Positions 12,246 through 25,083 are shown, counted from the first letter of the stretch. The stretch is DNA of 64,000 nt from Sitta carolinensis (GCA_032173965.1 JAVUNC010000004.1:18949001-19013000), one strand, 5' to 3'. Numbers and translations: made by a program. The notes: a model not told the origin generated them from the letters alone.

Positions 12246-15200
12246 CAGACTATACCTTCACCAAGGGGCAACATTCCCCCTTCTTTTTAAGTACAAAAAC
12301 TCAAGACCCCTGTGCAACCATTACCAGATTTGATTTCTAAATCTCTTTTCGATGATTTTCAGACACATACGACTGGCAAGACTGATATAACTGTTCAGTG
12401 TGAAAAACTTGAAATGATTTGACAGAAATTATTTGTGAGGTATACTGGAACTTTCAGTTCTACAAGAGAAAATGACTTGCATGTTTTGATGCTCCTTTTA
12501 CAAAATCAGTTCACTCAATTGCACTTAAGATTGTGCAAACATTTTTCCCACTGTTTATCTCTGCCAATCAGATGTTCATGGCTACTGTATCTCAGCCACA
12601 CGTTCTGGTAAGACATAAAAAATCTTGAGAGAAGGGCAACAATGGTTAACCATACAATTTTTTTCTGATGTCTGCAATGGGAGCTGAAAATTTATTCTCC
12701 ACACTAATTTTGATCAGAAGTTTCAGAGGGCAATAAATCAAATTTTACCAGTAGAGATTTCTTAAGTAAAAGATTTAAGGCTTATTATGTCTCTAATTTT
12801 CTTCAAAACAAAAAGTCTTTTAAAGTCTTTCATGTTAATAGCACTGCTGAGAGGCTAAACCTAAAGGATGCCAACAGCATCTAGGAAAGTAATTGCCTAT
12901 GAATGTTTATGCACAATAGAAAGACAGTGTAAATGCAGGCTGTTCATACAGCCATGAATAGGACCTCCCTGTGATGGTGGCAATGAATTTCTGCATCTCA
13001 CAGAAGCACCCTCAGACACTTAATGCCACCACAGTCTAAAGGTTATTTCTTGAAAACGACAGGTGAAAAATCTGCAGTTGTATGTGGCCAAGGTGGGAGG
13101 TATGAGGAAAGTTTTGATGGCATGTGAGGAGTCCTGCAAAGATACAAGGCTGTAGCTGGCCAGGGATATTTTCAAACAAGCACTGTTAAAAGAGAAGTAA
13201 CTGATGGTGAAATTGAAGCAGCTCATTGCAAATCACCTTAAAACAATGATAATTGTATTGAAATTGGGAATATATGACTAAGACAGAAAATAATAAAGTG
13301 TCCTAATTGAGTCTCAAGACATTTAAATAGAAATTATATATAGGGCTTGTATAAAAGTCACTTTATCAGATGCTATAAGTTTCATCAAAATTACTCTCTT
13401 TTAATTGTCTTACTTCCCCTGCTCCCCACAAAAGTACAGTTCCCAAATGACTATGTGAATATCAACCACTCTTATTTCACTGTATGAATAATAAAGTTAA
13501 TCTATGGCTATACATTTACTCAGTTAAAACTAGCTGAATTCTAAGATGCATATTATGGAAAGAAAATGGCTCCCAGGAAACACAGCTTAAAAACATGCCC
13601 TGCTTCTTTCAATAGCCTTCAGCATATGCAATTACCCAGCAATTCTCTGGGGACAGAAAACAAATAGAAAAGGTTTGGAATATTCTTGCTTCTGTTGCCT
13701 AAGAAAATATTTTTTCCTAAGAAATTATTTTCACTTACCAACCTTTGTCTCTTTACGTAGTTGTTACCTAACTGTGTTAGTATTATTTGCAAGTATTCTC
13801 CAAATAACTACAAAATATAAGCACACAACCATCCCTTCTGATTTTGTGTTAACTAGTATGTAGTACATATGTTAGGAAGTCTCTCTCCAAACACACTGAG
13901 TCATCTTTAATTGTTTATGTAGTTATAGCAACACACTTTGAAGCTAGACAGCAACTCTTTGATCTTTAATAGCTTAAGTGAGAGACTCAAATGTATATCC
14001 CCAAACTTGCAGTTAATCTGAATAAGACTCAAAATGAGGGACTGATTCACATTTCAAATTAATCAGACATCTTAAGATGACAGTGGCTAACTGATTAGTG
14101 CTCAAAGTATGTCATTCTTATAGAGAAGTAAATCCTAAGAAACATTTACCCTGTAACTTTTATTGGTAACATTCTGATATGAAGACCTCACTGAATGTGT
14201 AATACACTCATAGAGAAGCAATTTCAATTCTTTTTGTACTCAACTATTCACATGACAGAAAGATTTAATAATTTCAGTTTTGCTCTCAGAGCACAGCTAA
14301 AAGAAGGTAGTATTTCAAAATTACATCACTTCATTTCACATCAATGTAGAAAATTAACACAATAACTGAAGAGTGAAATGTAATACAAGGGCTTTTTTTT
14401 CCTTTGCATAATGGTGGTTTAATTCTCTCCACATGCTTTCCAAAAGGAGAGGCATTTGTTCACATCTTTCCCCTTCCACTTCCATAATTATGTCCCAGCT
14501 GCACTCCCAGCACATACAGACACACACTTTTTTAAATTATTAAAGCAGCCACATCTAGGTTCGAAGAAAGATGAAAAGAACACTAGTACAATAATCCCTG
14601 ATGTTTTAGTAACATCACATAACACTCTTGCTTTAAAAAGACAACACACTAGAATAGCTGTCCTAGTCTACTTAAAATTATTTTTGGTTAAAAAAGACAC
14701 AGAGACACCTCGATTTACAAAGAGACTGTGGTTAAGCCTGAAAAAAAACTTAGTAAAGAAAGGGGAGCCTAAAAGTGTCCTGCGATGACTCAACTCTCGA
14801 AGGCTGGGGATCCCACAACCTCTACTCAGTACAACGAGATAAATCTGTTAAACTTTGCCAGGCAGCTGCAAACCAAGCCACCACTCCCAACCAGCCACTC
14901 AGCTGAAACTGAAAAGATTATGGCTCTCTCCCAGAGCCCAGAACTTGAGCAAAGTCTCTCTACTCCACCATATGAGAAGATCATGTTTACTGCCTCATCC
15001 TGAACAACAGGATAATTACAAAAACATTCATCTTAATATAGATACTAAGATCCTGTGATGCCAAAACAAAAAGTAAATAGTTTGGAAGAAAGGAGAGTGG
15101 GGGTCTGTGAAAACATCCAGCTCGGAATGCCTTTGAGTTTTTCATCTTCACTTGGAGAAATGTCACAGGACTTCTCTCAGATGCATTTAATAAACCTGCA

Positions 15201-17149
15201 CCTACTTAAACATATTCCTCACTGTGAGCAAATGTTCTTGTTCTTACACACAACATGGGACAGTAATCCTCAAATCCTCAACTTAGTGTCAGCACAGAGC
15301 CAGCAGCTGACACTTATGTGTGCTACAGATGCCTTACATGCTCAGCACTGGCTGTAGTCTTCAACTGTTAATCATACCATGACTGCAGAGCCATGCTAAT
15401 AGAAAGTGTAGCCTTAAAAACGAGATATAATCCCTGAACCTGTCATTTATTGCAAAAGTCCTAAGGAGCTGCTTCAAGTATTCCTCTATTACAGCTAGTT
15501 TCCTACTTTCTCCTCTTTATTTAATATTAAAGGCTTATGAGTCTGATAGAGGGAGATAAAAAAAAATACTCCAATTGATCATTCAATTAAGTTCTACTGA
15601 CCACAGGAGGTTATGAAAAAACTTGCATGCACAGCATAAAATAAAGTTGTATTATCAAGTTCATGAAACATTATTCATACTTACACGTAACAGATTTCAA
15701 AATATTAATAAACTTAAAAGTGAGAATTACATAGTTTCTCCTCACAGTATATATTAACTAATCCATTTACTATCCTGCGAGACATTTTTGTGAACTCTAC
15801 ACTGCTAGCTGACAGTCAAGCACTGCAATCCCATGGAGTAGCTGTGGCATCAGATTCAAAATCTCCATGCTACATCCCACAGTGGTAAGGAACATCTGTC
15901 AGTTCAGTGCATATACGGATGTTGTCTGGATCACAGACAGTCTTAAGAAAGAAGTTTCAAAATAACACAGAAGCATGTACTGTAATCACTGATCTTGGTG
16001 GGAGAGGAGCTGAGAAGACAATACTGTCACAGACATTAATAGGCTTCGGAATTAATTTTCTGCTAAAAATAGTGAGATTATACATTCTAGCCTTGTCTTC
16101 AGCTAGGTATGGGCTCCAATGAGAACCAAATATTGCCCTATATTTTCCCTGACCTTTCTCATCTGCATTTTCCACCTCACAAACTATTTCACAATGAACC
16201 TGAGAATATTCAATTTAAAGTGTTACTACGTACGCAAACAATTTGAAATTACCAAAAGACATATGCTGCAGTATTTTCAAATTTCAATTAATACCAGTTT
16301 CCACTATTTAAATCCCCCATACGTATTGCTTTCTCTTGGATTTTCGTCAAGCTTCCTCCAGAACACAGAAAACTTGCAATCAAAAATCACTTCTTCATGG
16401 AAACACATAGATTAAATACTCCTCATTTGACTCTTTTTCTCCAACTACTGTTGTCATTTTATCAGACCCTTTACTGTACAGCACAGACACAAAAGAAAGA
16501 AAATTCTGGTGGCAGAGATGACAACTATTTTGTAATGTACCATTCCAGATTTGAAAGAAAATCAGATCAGTTAATTTCATTTGTTTTTAATGACAGAACA
16601 AGAGGCAACACTTCAAGCTGCAGTAGGGTACATTAGCTGCCCTACCAGAGGAAAAAATTGCACTCACCAGATCATTAAACAAACTGCCAAGTGAAGTTAT
16701 GGACTCATTATCACTTGAAACATGACACCTATCAGAGAAGCCAGAAATAATAAATTTGCCTTGCCAAAATGGTAATAGGTTGTCCATAAATTCCACAAGA
16801 AACACATTCCAAAACTAAAATGGCTTGATTACATTACAAAAATTACTTGTTATTACAGTCTGCATCATTTTGTTTAGTCAGTAAGAAAGAACATGGGAAG
16901 TGCTACAGCAAACAGCCTCTTGAAATATTACTTGACTGGCAGTTTATTTTATGAAGCTTTTCATTATAAGCCTTCACTTCTTTTCTTACTGTTTCAAAAT
17001 TCCTAACTTCGCATAACATAATGCAGTTTGAGGAAGAAAATAAAATCCCTTGAGCTGTGTTTTGCGCATGTATTTTCTGTACACATAAAAACAATGCCAC
17101 CTGCTTGTCATTTATCCCACTCTATATCTTATGTGAGGAAAACCATCAG
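12246..17149. other. AT-rich sequence without a recognised gene
   Basis: No repeat or exon named. Several short plus-strand frames cluster at 14,456-15,357 (up to 110 codons) in slightly less AT-rich DNA, but they lie in different frames without supporting splice sites and match no protein I recognise. Confidence 0.4.
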
Positions 17150-17480
17150 GTAACACAGCCTCGGGCAACCACTGTGGCAGTGGGAGGGCCCGGCTGTCAC
17201 AGGCAGCTCTGCACAGAGGACTCTTGGGGTCCAGGAGCAGCAGCAGCAAGGGGTGCGCCGAGAGGGCACTGAGCCAGCAGCAAAGACGGATTGGGCACCA
17301 GACTTTGCACATCAGGCAAAGAGGCCAGACAAGACCAAGCCAGGGAAGCCCAAAGAGGTTGTGGGGAAAGCTAGTGCCAGTGTGGGTCAATGTGGGGGGA
17401 AATGGTGTCAGGCTGAGCTGAAATGGGGCTCCTGGGCCTTGAGCAGGGAGGCTGCAGCCCAGTGGTGCTCTCAGGGTTCA
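17150..17480. other. isolated GC-rich patch of unknown nature
   Basis: About 330 bases are clearly richer in G+C than the AT-rich DNA on both sides and contain a few CpGs. G-rich purine phrases such as GGAGCAGCAGCAGCAAGG, AAAGAGGCCAGACAAGACC and GTGGGGGGAAATGG dominate the plus strand. Open frames of 90-97 codons occur on both strands, as expected where stop codons are sparse. It may be the remnant of an LTR or of another GC-rich mobile element, or an old orphan CpG island. I see no TG...CA borders, target duplication or CR1 phrase, so it stays unassigned. Confidence 0.4.
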
Positions 17481-20400
17481 GACAATCGACGACCACTATC
17501 AAAATGCACTGGTTCTGGTTTTGAAAGCACAAGGGCTTTGTGAAATGCCATGCTGCAATTTAGATTTTACGTTCTGGCTTGTTTTTTCAGCTTTGATGCA
17601 AGCTTTATTTACAATTGCCAGCTACCTGTGAAAATGAAACCATTTCAGTACAGGTAGGGTGACCTCTGCCAGCATGGTACAGCTATTAGTATACAGAGAC
17701 GGGCCATGCTTAAAACAACAAGCATCTCCACAGACGGACCGTGCTTAAAATGAGCATCTCTGCCACACTGGGAGGAAGCTTCCTGCTTTAGTGACTTCAG
17801 TAAATGACACAGAAGTCTAAAAGTGAGAACTGTGAAAACATTCATTTCAGTACCTTAGAGGGAATGAAATTAGCAAGAGGAGTAAAAAGCACTACAGCAG
17901 TGACAAACACCACACTGCCTGATTTGCAAGCACTGTCTTTGAACAAGTTTCCACAGCTTAGGAGAGGGATATGAGGCCTGTTATTTAACCCCAACACTCA
18001 TAAATTTTCTTACAGACATCTTAAGCTACACATTAAATCACAGACAAAACATCAAAACACATGCACATATGCTTCAACAGAAGTCCTCTTCCAAACAGAA
18101 ATGTCATTGTGAGGCTGACAAAGAATTGATCTTGGTCCGGAAGGTCATACATTTCACTCTCAAGGACAGCCCAGAATAACATTTTGTAAAGACCATGAAA
18201 AGGAAATACGTCAAAAAAATTAAAAGATAGAATCTTGGGCATAGAAAAATGCTAGCTGTGGAACAGCAACCAAACTTAAAATGATTGACAATTTAGCAAG
18301 GTTCTTTTTTTCTTCTTAGATATTAAAGTTAATTAAAATTGGTGAAGTCATCAAGTCACTTGTGGCTTATCCTAAATGTAATATAATCTCATCTGAAAAG
18401 CATGAAATTGCTCTGCCTATATCTATTACTTCAATTCTTGGTAACTATTATAGTCATTCAATAATTCAATTACTATAAACTACATTGCAGAAGTAGGTCT
18501 ATGCAATAGCCAAAACAGAAAAGAATTGTGACATTGTCTTCACAATACCAACTGACCAAAACAAACTTATTAGGTAAAACAAACTAAAGAAAAGAAAGCT
18601 TGTTTTGACTTCCCACAATACATATGTCTTAAAGTCTTCCAGCAGAACACTATGAATATATATACATTTTCAAATGCAAGAGTCAAAATGTGTATTGAAA
18701 CTAGAATGTAATACTAATATTTGCTTTCAATGCAGTTTGGAAGATGCTGTTTGACATCAGTAAATAGGCTTGGAGGCTGAGCAAACAAACAATCTAAAAT
18801 ACAGGAACAACATACTCATGCATGTAAAACTCCATTTTCTGGTGCCTGACACAAAAGGGTTTCATGTAATCTTCGTAACTATGGATCCACTGAGATTCAA
18901 GCTTTGCATGCAAGAAAAGTGTTCTCAGAAGAAGGGATATTTAATAAATAATGGTATTTATAGTCTACTTTCAGTGGTTTAAAATCTGTTTTCAGTTCAG
19001 AGCTTTTTAACATAAATAAATGTTTATCTTTAGTTTATAAACACAAGGAGTAGTTTACTTTTGCTAAAGTCTTGCCAAAATGTCTGATAAAAATCTAGCA
19101 TTTCAGTGTCAGCTCAGGAATCAAGGCCAAAATGACACATGCAAAGGGACAAAAGATGGTGCAATCTGAAGAGTTCAAGGCTGCAAAAGGTTTGACTGAA
19201 AGGGTGAATGGAGAGTAAATCAAAACTGTTTCATTTTCCAAACATTTCAAATAGAAATTTTAAATGTAAATTTAAACTCCACTATACTAGACAGTGAAAA
19301 TGCTGCTTTGGAATATGAGCACACCTCACAAACAGCTAGTTTAGAAAAATTATTAGCTGTTATGCAAAGTTAGAGAAATGCTAAATGGTAAGAAACAACA
19401 TTTGTATTTATCCTGTTTTACACTCCAGTTTATGAGAATGCAACATTCAAATGAGCATCAAAACCTGATGGAAACATACTGTCACTGATGTCCACAGCCA
19501 GCTGGGTTCTGTGGTCTCATGGCTCACATTTACAGCTACAATCAATACAACCCAGTGTCCTCACCCAAAACTGCACAGCACTATCTTTCTTCATGATACA
19601 GAAGAACACATTAGAATTATCCTAAAAAACTTAAGACCATTCCCAATATCCTTCTTCACTTGTATTTACAGAAGAGAAACACTTTACAGTACATTTAAAA
19701 CAGTCCCGTGAAACAGAAAGCATGGGGGGTTATTTTGCAGATAACTGGAATATAATGGTTACACAAATAGCTTTTCACTATATATTTCATTATATGCAAC
19801 TAACAAGTTTTGTACAATACATATCTACTAAAAGAAAACCTCCAAACAAAGTGTTAACTATTATCATTTGCAACAGAAAAACAATAATTTATTTTCCTTT
19901 TTGAAATTATGAAAAACATCAGGCAAAAATCCGAAGTTTTTGAAAAAGTATCTTTTCAGAAATTATTGATGTTGTTTTCTTCTATTCCTCTGGACTAAAT
20001 GGCCAAGAAAAAAACCTGTGTTTCAATACATTTATTTAAGGTATTTAGCTTTCCTATGTATCACAAATGAAATCTCTGTCTCATGGAACATAAAAGCATA
20101 TTCTCTGAAATTCTTCCTAAGTTCAAAGCACATTCTGGCTCTGGTAATTCTCCAGAACTACCAAGAAGTAATGCAAGGAAAAAAAAACAACAAAAAGCAG
20201 TCTCATGCAGTAGGTAAAATAAGACTCAAACCCAATTCTGACAGGTTAATTAGAAAGGTTCATACTGATTTATAAACTGTGCACCCTCACTCAAGTTAAC
20301 ACATCCCACAGAAATAGCGCTTTAGATCCAGTGTATCTAAAGTTATTGACATAAAAGTGTAACAACTCGTGCAGTGAAAATGAAAAAAAGAAATAATTAA

Positions 20401-20994
20401 GCTACAGTGTTAATATAAATTGCGAAATAACTGTACATGTGATTTATTTGAATTTCTTCATCGAGTTTCATATAGAAAAGAGATTTGCTTACTGTTTTAG
20501 TATCTGAGACAAGTAAAATATTTCAGTTAGATCTAGAAAATGGTGACAACCACAGCAGTGGAAGAAAAAAAAGTTTTATTGAAAATATGTTTCACTTTTT
20601 CATTTTTTTCTGATATATCCCCTTACATTTTGCTCAGTACACTTATTTCTTTTTATACCTCTGCATGTTTTAGTTAGCTAGCATTTCATCTTTTTAAATA
20701 CATATAATTTTTCTCCATGGTTACAAACCAGGCCTGTTGATTCTCTGTCCTGGTTGAGATTCCAATTTCTATTCAGCTAGTTCATGAACTGAGCACTTCC
20801 TTATAATGAAAATCCTGAACAGCTCAACAAATTTTTATCAGCTACTATTCATTTAGTTTCAGCTATTTTTTAAAAAGACATGATATTAAGTAATTAAAAA
20901 CTGTAACAGCAAAGCTAAGTTTGAATTTGAAATGTGGTTGTGTCTGACCCAGTAATACATCTCTAATATTGTGCCTACTTTAAATCAGTAATTT
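17481..20994. other. AT-rich sequence without a recognised gene
   Basis: Nothing recognised. The open frames are short and lie in A/T-rich sequence. Confidence 0.4.
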
Positions 20995-21585
20995 GCCATC
21001 GTTTGCCAACACCACCAAGCTATGTGGTGCAGTCAGCAAGCTGGAGAGAAGCGATGTCATCCAGACAGGCTTGAGAGGGGGGGCCTGTTGCAGACCTCGT
21101 GAAGTTCAACAAGGCCAAGTGCAAGGTCCTGCACCAAGACTGGGGCAATCCCAAGCTAAAATACAGACTGGCTCTATAATGTATTGAGGGGAATCCTGAG
21201 GAGAAGACTTGGGGATGTTGAAAAGAAGCTCAACATGATCTATTTGGGCTGTACTTCCAGACAAGAAATCCAGAAATTCAAACAATCCTGGGCTGCATCC
21301 AAAGGAGCATGGCCAGCAGCTCAAGGGAGGGGATTCTGCCCCTCTATCCTGCCCTGGTGATGTATCTGCCTCTATCCTTCACTTCAGACCTCACCTGAAG
21401 TGCTGCATCCAGCTCCTCGGTGTCCAACAAAGAAGGACATGGACCTGCTAGAATGAGTCCAGGGCAGAATCATGAACGTGAGCATTGGGCTCCCCATAGA
21501 AGACTGTGGGGAAACCTTAGAGCCCTAAACCTATCCCCTAAAAGGGTCCTACAAGAAAGTCAGAATTTTGACAAAGGTTAGCATG
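20995..21585 (+). mobile_element. CR1 LINE, reverse-transcriptase end and 3' UTR, left half of a split element
   Basis: Sense CR1 sequence starts within the palm region of the ORF2 reverse transcriptase. The translation near 21,000 reads F-A-N-T-T-K-L-C-G-A-V, where active CR1 enzymes have F-A-D-D at the metal-binding site, so both catalytic aspartates are lost. It continues with GTGAAGTTCAACAAGGCCAA, GTGCAAGGTCCTGCACC, AATCCTGGGCTGCATCC, GGACATGGACCTGCTAGA and CTACAAGAAAGTC. Frameshifts and stops show it is long dead. The element is interrupted at 21,585 by the LTR that follows and resumes at 22,732. Confidence 0.9.
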
Positions 21586-22731
21586 TGTTGGTGTTTAGGA
21601 TTTTTCCATTTGTTTCTTTCTCTTAGGGAATTTTCTCCCTTTTTGTTGCTAAGAAACAATAACAACTGGTAATTAAGAGAGACAAAATCAGTAACCACAG
21701 AAAAGGGGCAGGAGTGCAGCAGGCTTTACCATCCTAGCGAGGGACATTCTCTGGGAAGGGCAGAGATATGGCGATATTTGGGCTGTGAGAAGGGGCTGGG
21801 CGCAGATCCCAGCTCCCACTGTCAACTTCGGAGGAGGACAATCGAGTTGCTGCTTACTGGGCAGGAATTTGCTGCTGCTGCCAAAACCTAGCCCTGTCCT
21901 GCTTCTGATGTGAGTGAGCCTTTGCTCATGAGAGCATCCACTGAACTGGGGCTGTATTAACACCTACCTCACTAAAAAAGGGGACTTTCACTATCTGCTG
22001 GGGTGCCTCAGGAGAAATCCCTGGACCCCAAACCCCTTCCCCTGCAAGGGAGCTTCTCCCTGCCATGTTGGGGAGCTGGGCTGCCTCTGCCCTGCCCCAC
22101 CATGCTCTGCTACGGATCCAAAGGGGTTTTTGCTACACTGTAGCCATGCACCCCTGCATGCCAGGAGCAGCTCCTGCTGCAGCTGCAGAGGCTCTGATAT
22201 ATCTCATCTTCTACTCACCCCTGCCGTTCCAGCTTGCTGCTGCAGAGGTTCCTGCTACAGCTCCTTTTGGTGTCCAGAGGGGGCACAGGGATCAGCTGCC
22301 CCGGGGGTTTGTAAAGGAAGGCCCTTCTCCATCCATTTCTGCTGTCTGCCGCCATTACTGCGTGGAGAGACGGCCAGATCCGCGCACAGCGCCCCCTGCA
22401 GCCGCGGCAGAATCATCGCGCCTGCCCCACCCAGCCAGGAGCCAGCAGCGCCCCTGCCGGCTGTGCCCGGAACTGCACGAAAGGGCAGTACCTGCTGCCG
22501 AGAGAGGGGCTGCTACTGGGTCTCTGGCTCTGTTTGTTGTTCCTGCTGGTGGTGGTGTCGTTTGTTTGCCTTGTTACACATACGAGTAAAGAACTGTTAT
22601 TCCTTTTCCCATATATTTGTCTGAAAGCTCCTTCATTTCAAAGTTAAAGTAATTCAGAGGAAAGGGGATCATATTCTTCATTCCAAGTGAGGTTCTCACC
22701 TTCCTTGGCAGATACCTTTCAAACCAAGACG
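21586..22731 (+). mobile_element. solo LTR (ERVL-like, 1.15 kb) inserted in a CR1
   Basis: The element runs from TGTTGGTGTTTAGG to CTTTCAAACCAAGACG; the last base of the expected terminal CA is mutated to G. It is flanked by a perfect 5-bp direct repeat GCATG at 21,581-21,585 and 22,732-22,736, which fits ERVL-type integration. An AGTAAA polyadenylation signal at 22,585-22,590, followed by about 140 bases of U5-like sequence, sets the sense as plus. No primer binding site, gag, pol or env is present, so it is a solo LTR. The middle (about 22,040-22,560) is GC-rich and yields overlapping open frames of 174 and 164 codons without similarity to known proteins. A second copy of the family lies at 26,787-27,830 in reverse. 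Confidence 0.85.
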
Positions 22732-22910
22732 GCATGACAGGATGAAGGAGAATGGACTTCAAGTAAAAGAGGGTAGAAAAGAGGGATTAGATATTAGGAA
22801 AAAATTCTTCAATATGAAGGTAGTGAGAGCTTGCTTAGAGAGGCTGTGGATGCCCTCTTCCTGGAAGTGTTCAAGGCAAGGATTCCAAACCATCCTATGA
22901 TTCTATGATA
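22732..22910 (+). mobile_element. CR1 LINE 3' end, right half of the split element
   Basis: The sequence carries on exactly where the left half stopped: GCATGACAGGATGAAGGAGA, GACTTCAAGTAAAAGAGGGT, TTAGATATTAGGAAAAAATT, GTGGATGCCCTCTTCCTGG and AAGTGTTCAAGGCAAGG. It then passes to the CR1 terminus CCTATGATTCTATGATA near 22,895-22,910. Part of the 3' UTR, between the 'GTTCAAGG' phrase and the terminal repeat, has been deleted. Confidence 0.9.
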
Positions 22911-23390
22911 TGAAAATAAAATCCATTACTGAATGCTGGACTTTTCAAGCTTTTAATAAATCATTACAGAAAGGCACTATACATGTCACATTATAGAAAG
23001 AAGAAATCAAAAGTATAACATTAGCTTTCAGAAGTCTCCTAAAAATGCTTTCTCCATCTCACTGCTATATATTCATTAAGTTAAATCTTCCTGATTAAAA
23101 ACATAATATTCCTAGTTGTTGTTAGTAGCACAGAGTGCCATGGCCATTTTACCAGGTGGCTTTCGTATACTTTGATCAGGTATTAGATCGCCTTCTGCCC
23201 TCACTAATTTTATATTCAGCATCTTCAAAGGAACAAGAGCTTTAACATAACTTTTTTTTTTCCCCTGACAAAATTCAAATGTTATTATACTAGTATATTG
23301 TCTGAAAAGAAAGTACTGGATACTGATTCTGTAATTCCATCCAGGTTATCTTACTCACATTTCACTTCTTGAATTACCACAGAGAGGCAT
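22911..23390. other. AT-rich spacer
   Basis: Unique-looking AT-rich sequence between two CR1 groups. Nothing recognised. Confidence 0.4.
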
Positions 23391-24060
23391 CAGATCCTGG
23401 CATGACACAATCCACTGCAGAGACCCCTGGAGATGTCTAGTGCAGCCTTCTGCTCAAAGCAGGGTCTGCTGTGACAAGTAGACCCACTATGTCCAGAGTC
23501 CAGACATTTAACTCATGTCACCTATCCAGATCATAACCTATCTGTATCCTTTCTATAAGAATACTATAGAAGACCGTTTCAAAAGCCATAAAAATGTACA
23601 GGTAAACAAAATCTGATACTCTCCCCTGGTACACAAATCCCATTATTTTATTATAAAAGGCAACCAGGTTGGTCAGGTGTGACCTTGCGAAGCACACACT
23701 GACTGTTCGTAATCACCATCTCCTTCATGCACTCATGAAATCTCTGTCACATTCCATAAGGATCCAATTCCACAATATTGTGAGGGCCCAAGCTGAGACT
23801 GCCAGACTGCAATTCCCCATGTCTAACGATAGGTCTGTTATTAAGATTGGTGCAAGGTATGCCTTTCTCTGTTTATCAAGAATCTCCCTTAAAGCCTATG
23901 ATCTTTAAAAGGTGATAGAAAGTAGCCTTGCAAGGACATCAGCCAGTGGTCTCAGCACTCCTGGATGCAGCTATGTCAGGTCCCATGGAGTTCTTGAAAG
24001 GAAACTCAGCCACTGCTGGCTGTTCTTTTCAGATTGCCCTAAAAATCAGAGGCCTAGGAC
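23391..24060 (-). mobile_element. old CR1-derived sequence, antisense
   Basis: Antisense CR1 phrases can be read. CCTGGAGATGTCTAGTGCAG and TGCTCAAAGCAGGGTCTGCT (23,425-23,470) are a CR1 3' UTR in reverse. Further on, ACCAGGTTGGTCAGGTGTGA (23,662), CTGACTGTTCGTAATCACC and ATCAGCCAGTGGTCTCAGCA with TCAGGTCCCATGGAG (23,938-23,995) match a more internal CR1 section in reverse. Divergence is strong and the joins between sections are unclear, so this may be two merged insertions. Confidence 0.6.
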
Positions 24061-24099
24061 ACCTGATAGCTGAAGACTGAGAAAATGAAGGCACTGAGC

Positions 24100-24350
24100 A
24101 GAACCATAGAAACATTTAGGCTGGAAAAGGCCTTTAAGGTCAAGTCCAGCTGTAAACCTAACACTGCCAAGTCTACCACTAAACCCTGTCCGTAAGTGCC
24201 ACATGTACATCTCTTTTAAATAACTTCAGGGATGGTGACTCAACCACTTCTCTGGGCAGCCTGTTCCAGTGCTTGACGACCCTTTCAGTGAGGTGTACTT
24301 TCCTAATATCCACCCTAATATCCTAATTCCTATCATCCTGATGCCATTCC
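24100..24350 (-). mobile_element. CR1 LINE 3' end, antisense
   Basis: The plus strand shows the reverse complement of a CR1 3' terminus: ACCATAGAAACATTTAGGCT, GGAAAAGGCCTTTAAGGTCA, GTAAACCTAACACTGCCAAG, CAGGGATGGTGACTCAACCA, CTCTGGGCAGCCTGTTCCAG and TTTCCTAATATCCACCC. It is better preserved than its neighbour at 23.4-24.0 kb, so it is probably a younger and separate insertion. The element's sense is minus, with its 3' end at the left. The open frame on the minus strand (24,323-24,604) only starts in this edge region. Confidence 0.85.
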
Positions 24351-24354
24351 CACA

Positions 24355-24720
24355 CAACCATGGTGTAGTCTGAGGCTCCTGGGCCTGAAGTTTCTGAGTT
24401 TCTGAACTCAGTTTCTTCGTGGTGTTTTGGTTCAGTAAGACCTGGTGTTCTCACAGGCTTGGCATAAACATCACAAGTGTTATTGTAACAAGAGTGATGC
24501 TTTGGATTCCTTTCTGTGGGATGGACTTCTCCCTGTCTTTCAGTTTTGGGCCAATGGGATGAAGAGTTCTGGCACTCTTCTGACCAATGAGATGGCCTGC
24601 ACAAGAAGCTATAAAGGGGGTCAGTCTTTGAATAATGGGGAGTCAGATGCAGTTTTATAACGAGGTCTCATGTCGCCTGTTCATCACCAACAGCGAAACC
24701 ATGGAACATTTTTAAATTCC
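24355..24720 (+). mobile_element. probable LTR segment with promoter boxes
   Basis: Two CCAAT boxes (24,551-24,555 and 24,584-24,588) are followed at 24,610 by TATAAAG within GCTATAAAGGGGGTCAG. About 70 bases further on, GAGGTCTCATGTCGCC and TTCATCACCAACAGCG look like an R-U5 boundary region. This spacing of CCAAT pair, TATA box and downstream region is typical of retroviral LTR U3-R and lies in a cluster of other LTRs. Neither border nor target duplication could be fixed, and no AATAAA is obvious. An ancient cellular promoter is the less likely alternative. Confidence 0.5.
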
Positions 24721-25083
24721 TCCTTTGTAGTCCATCTTTGCTGTCTTTTTGCATCAAAGCATAGCCATAAGTTTAACAGTTTCTATCCTGCCATTTCTAT
24801 TTGACATCCTGATTATTGTGACAGACACTCTTACTCATGAAGGAGGTCTCTTCATGAGGTTTCTAGTCTGTCACTCCACTCTGGCTGGAGATATGGTTGG
24901 ACCTAAATACCTACAAATTTTACCATGACAAAAATAATCTCGCATAGATAGGTTAACTCACAGCAAGACAATAATTATCTGTGTTTATTAGTATGAAGTT
25001 ACACTAGAATCTTACGTCTCTTAGATCCAGAAGTTTCCTTTATCAAGAAGACAAATGCTATGGCCAAATCTTTACTTAATGTA
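24721..25083. other. spacer before the ERVK-like LTR
   Basis: No feature recognised. The last six bases, AATGTA (25,078-25,083), may be the left copy of the target duplication of the element that follows. Confidence 0.4.

Noticed and set aside
22065..22624. 174- and 164-codon frames
   Set aside because: Overlapping frames in the GC-rich middle of the solo LTR at 21,586-22,731.
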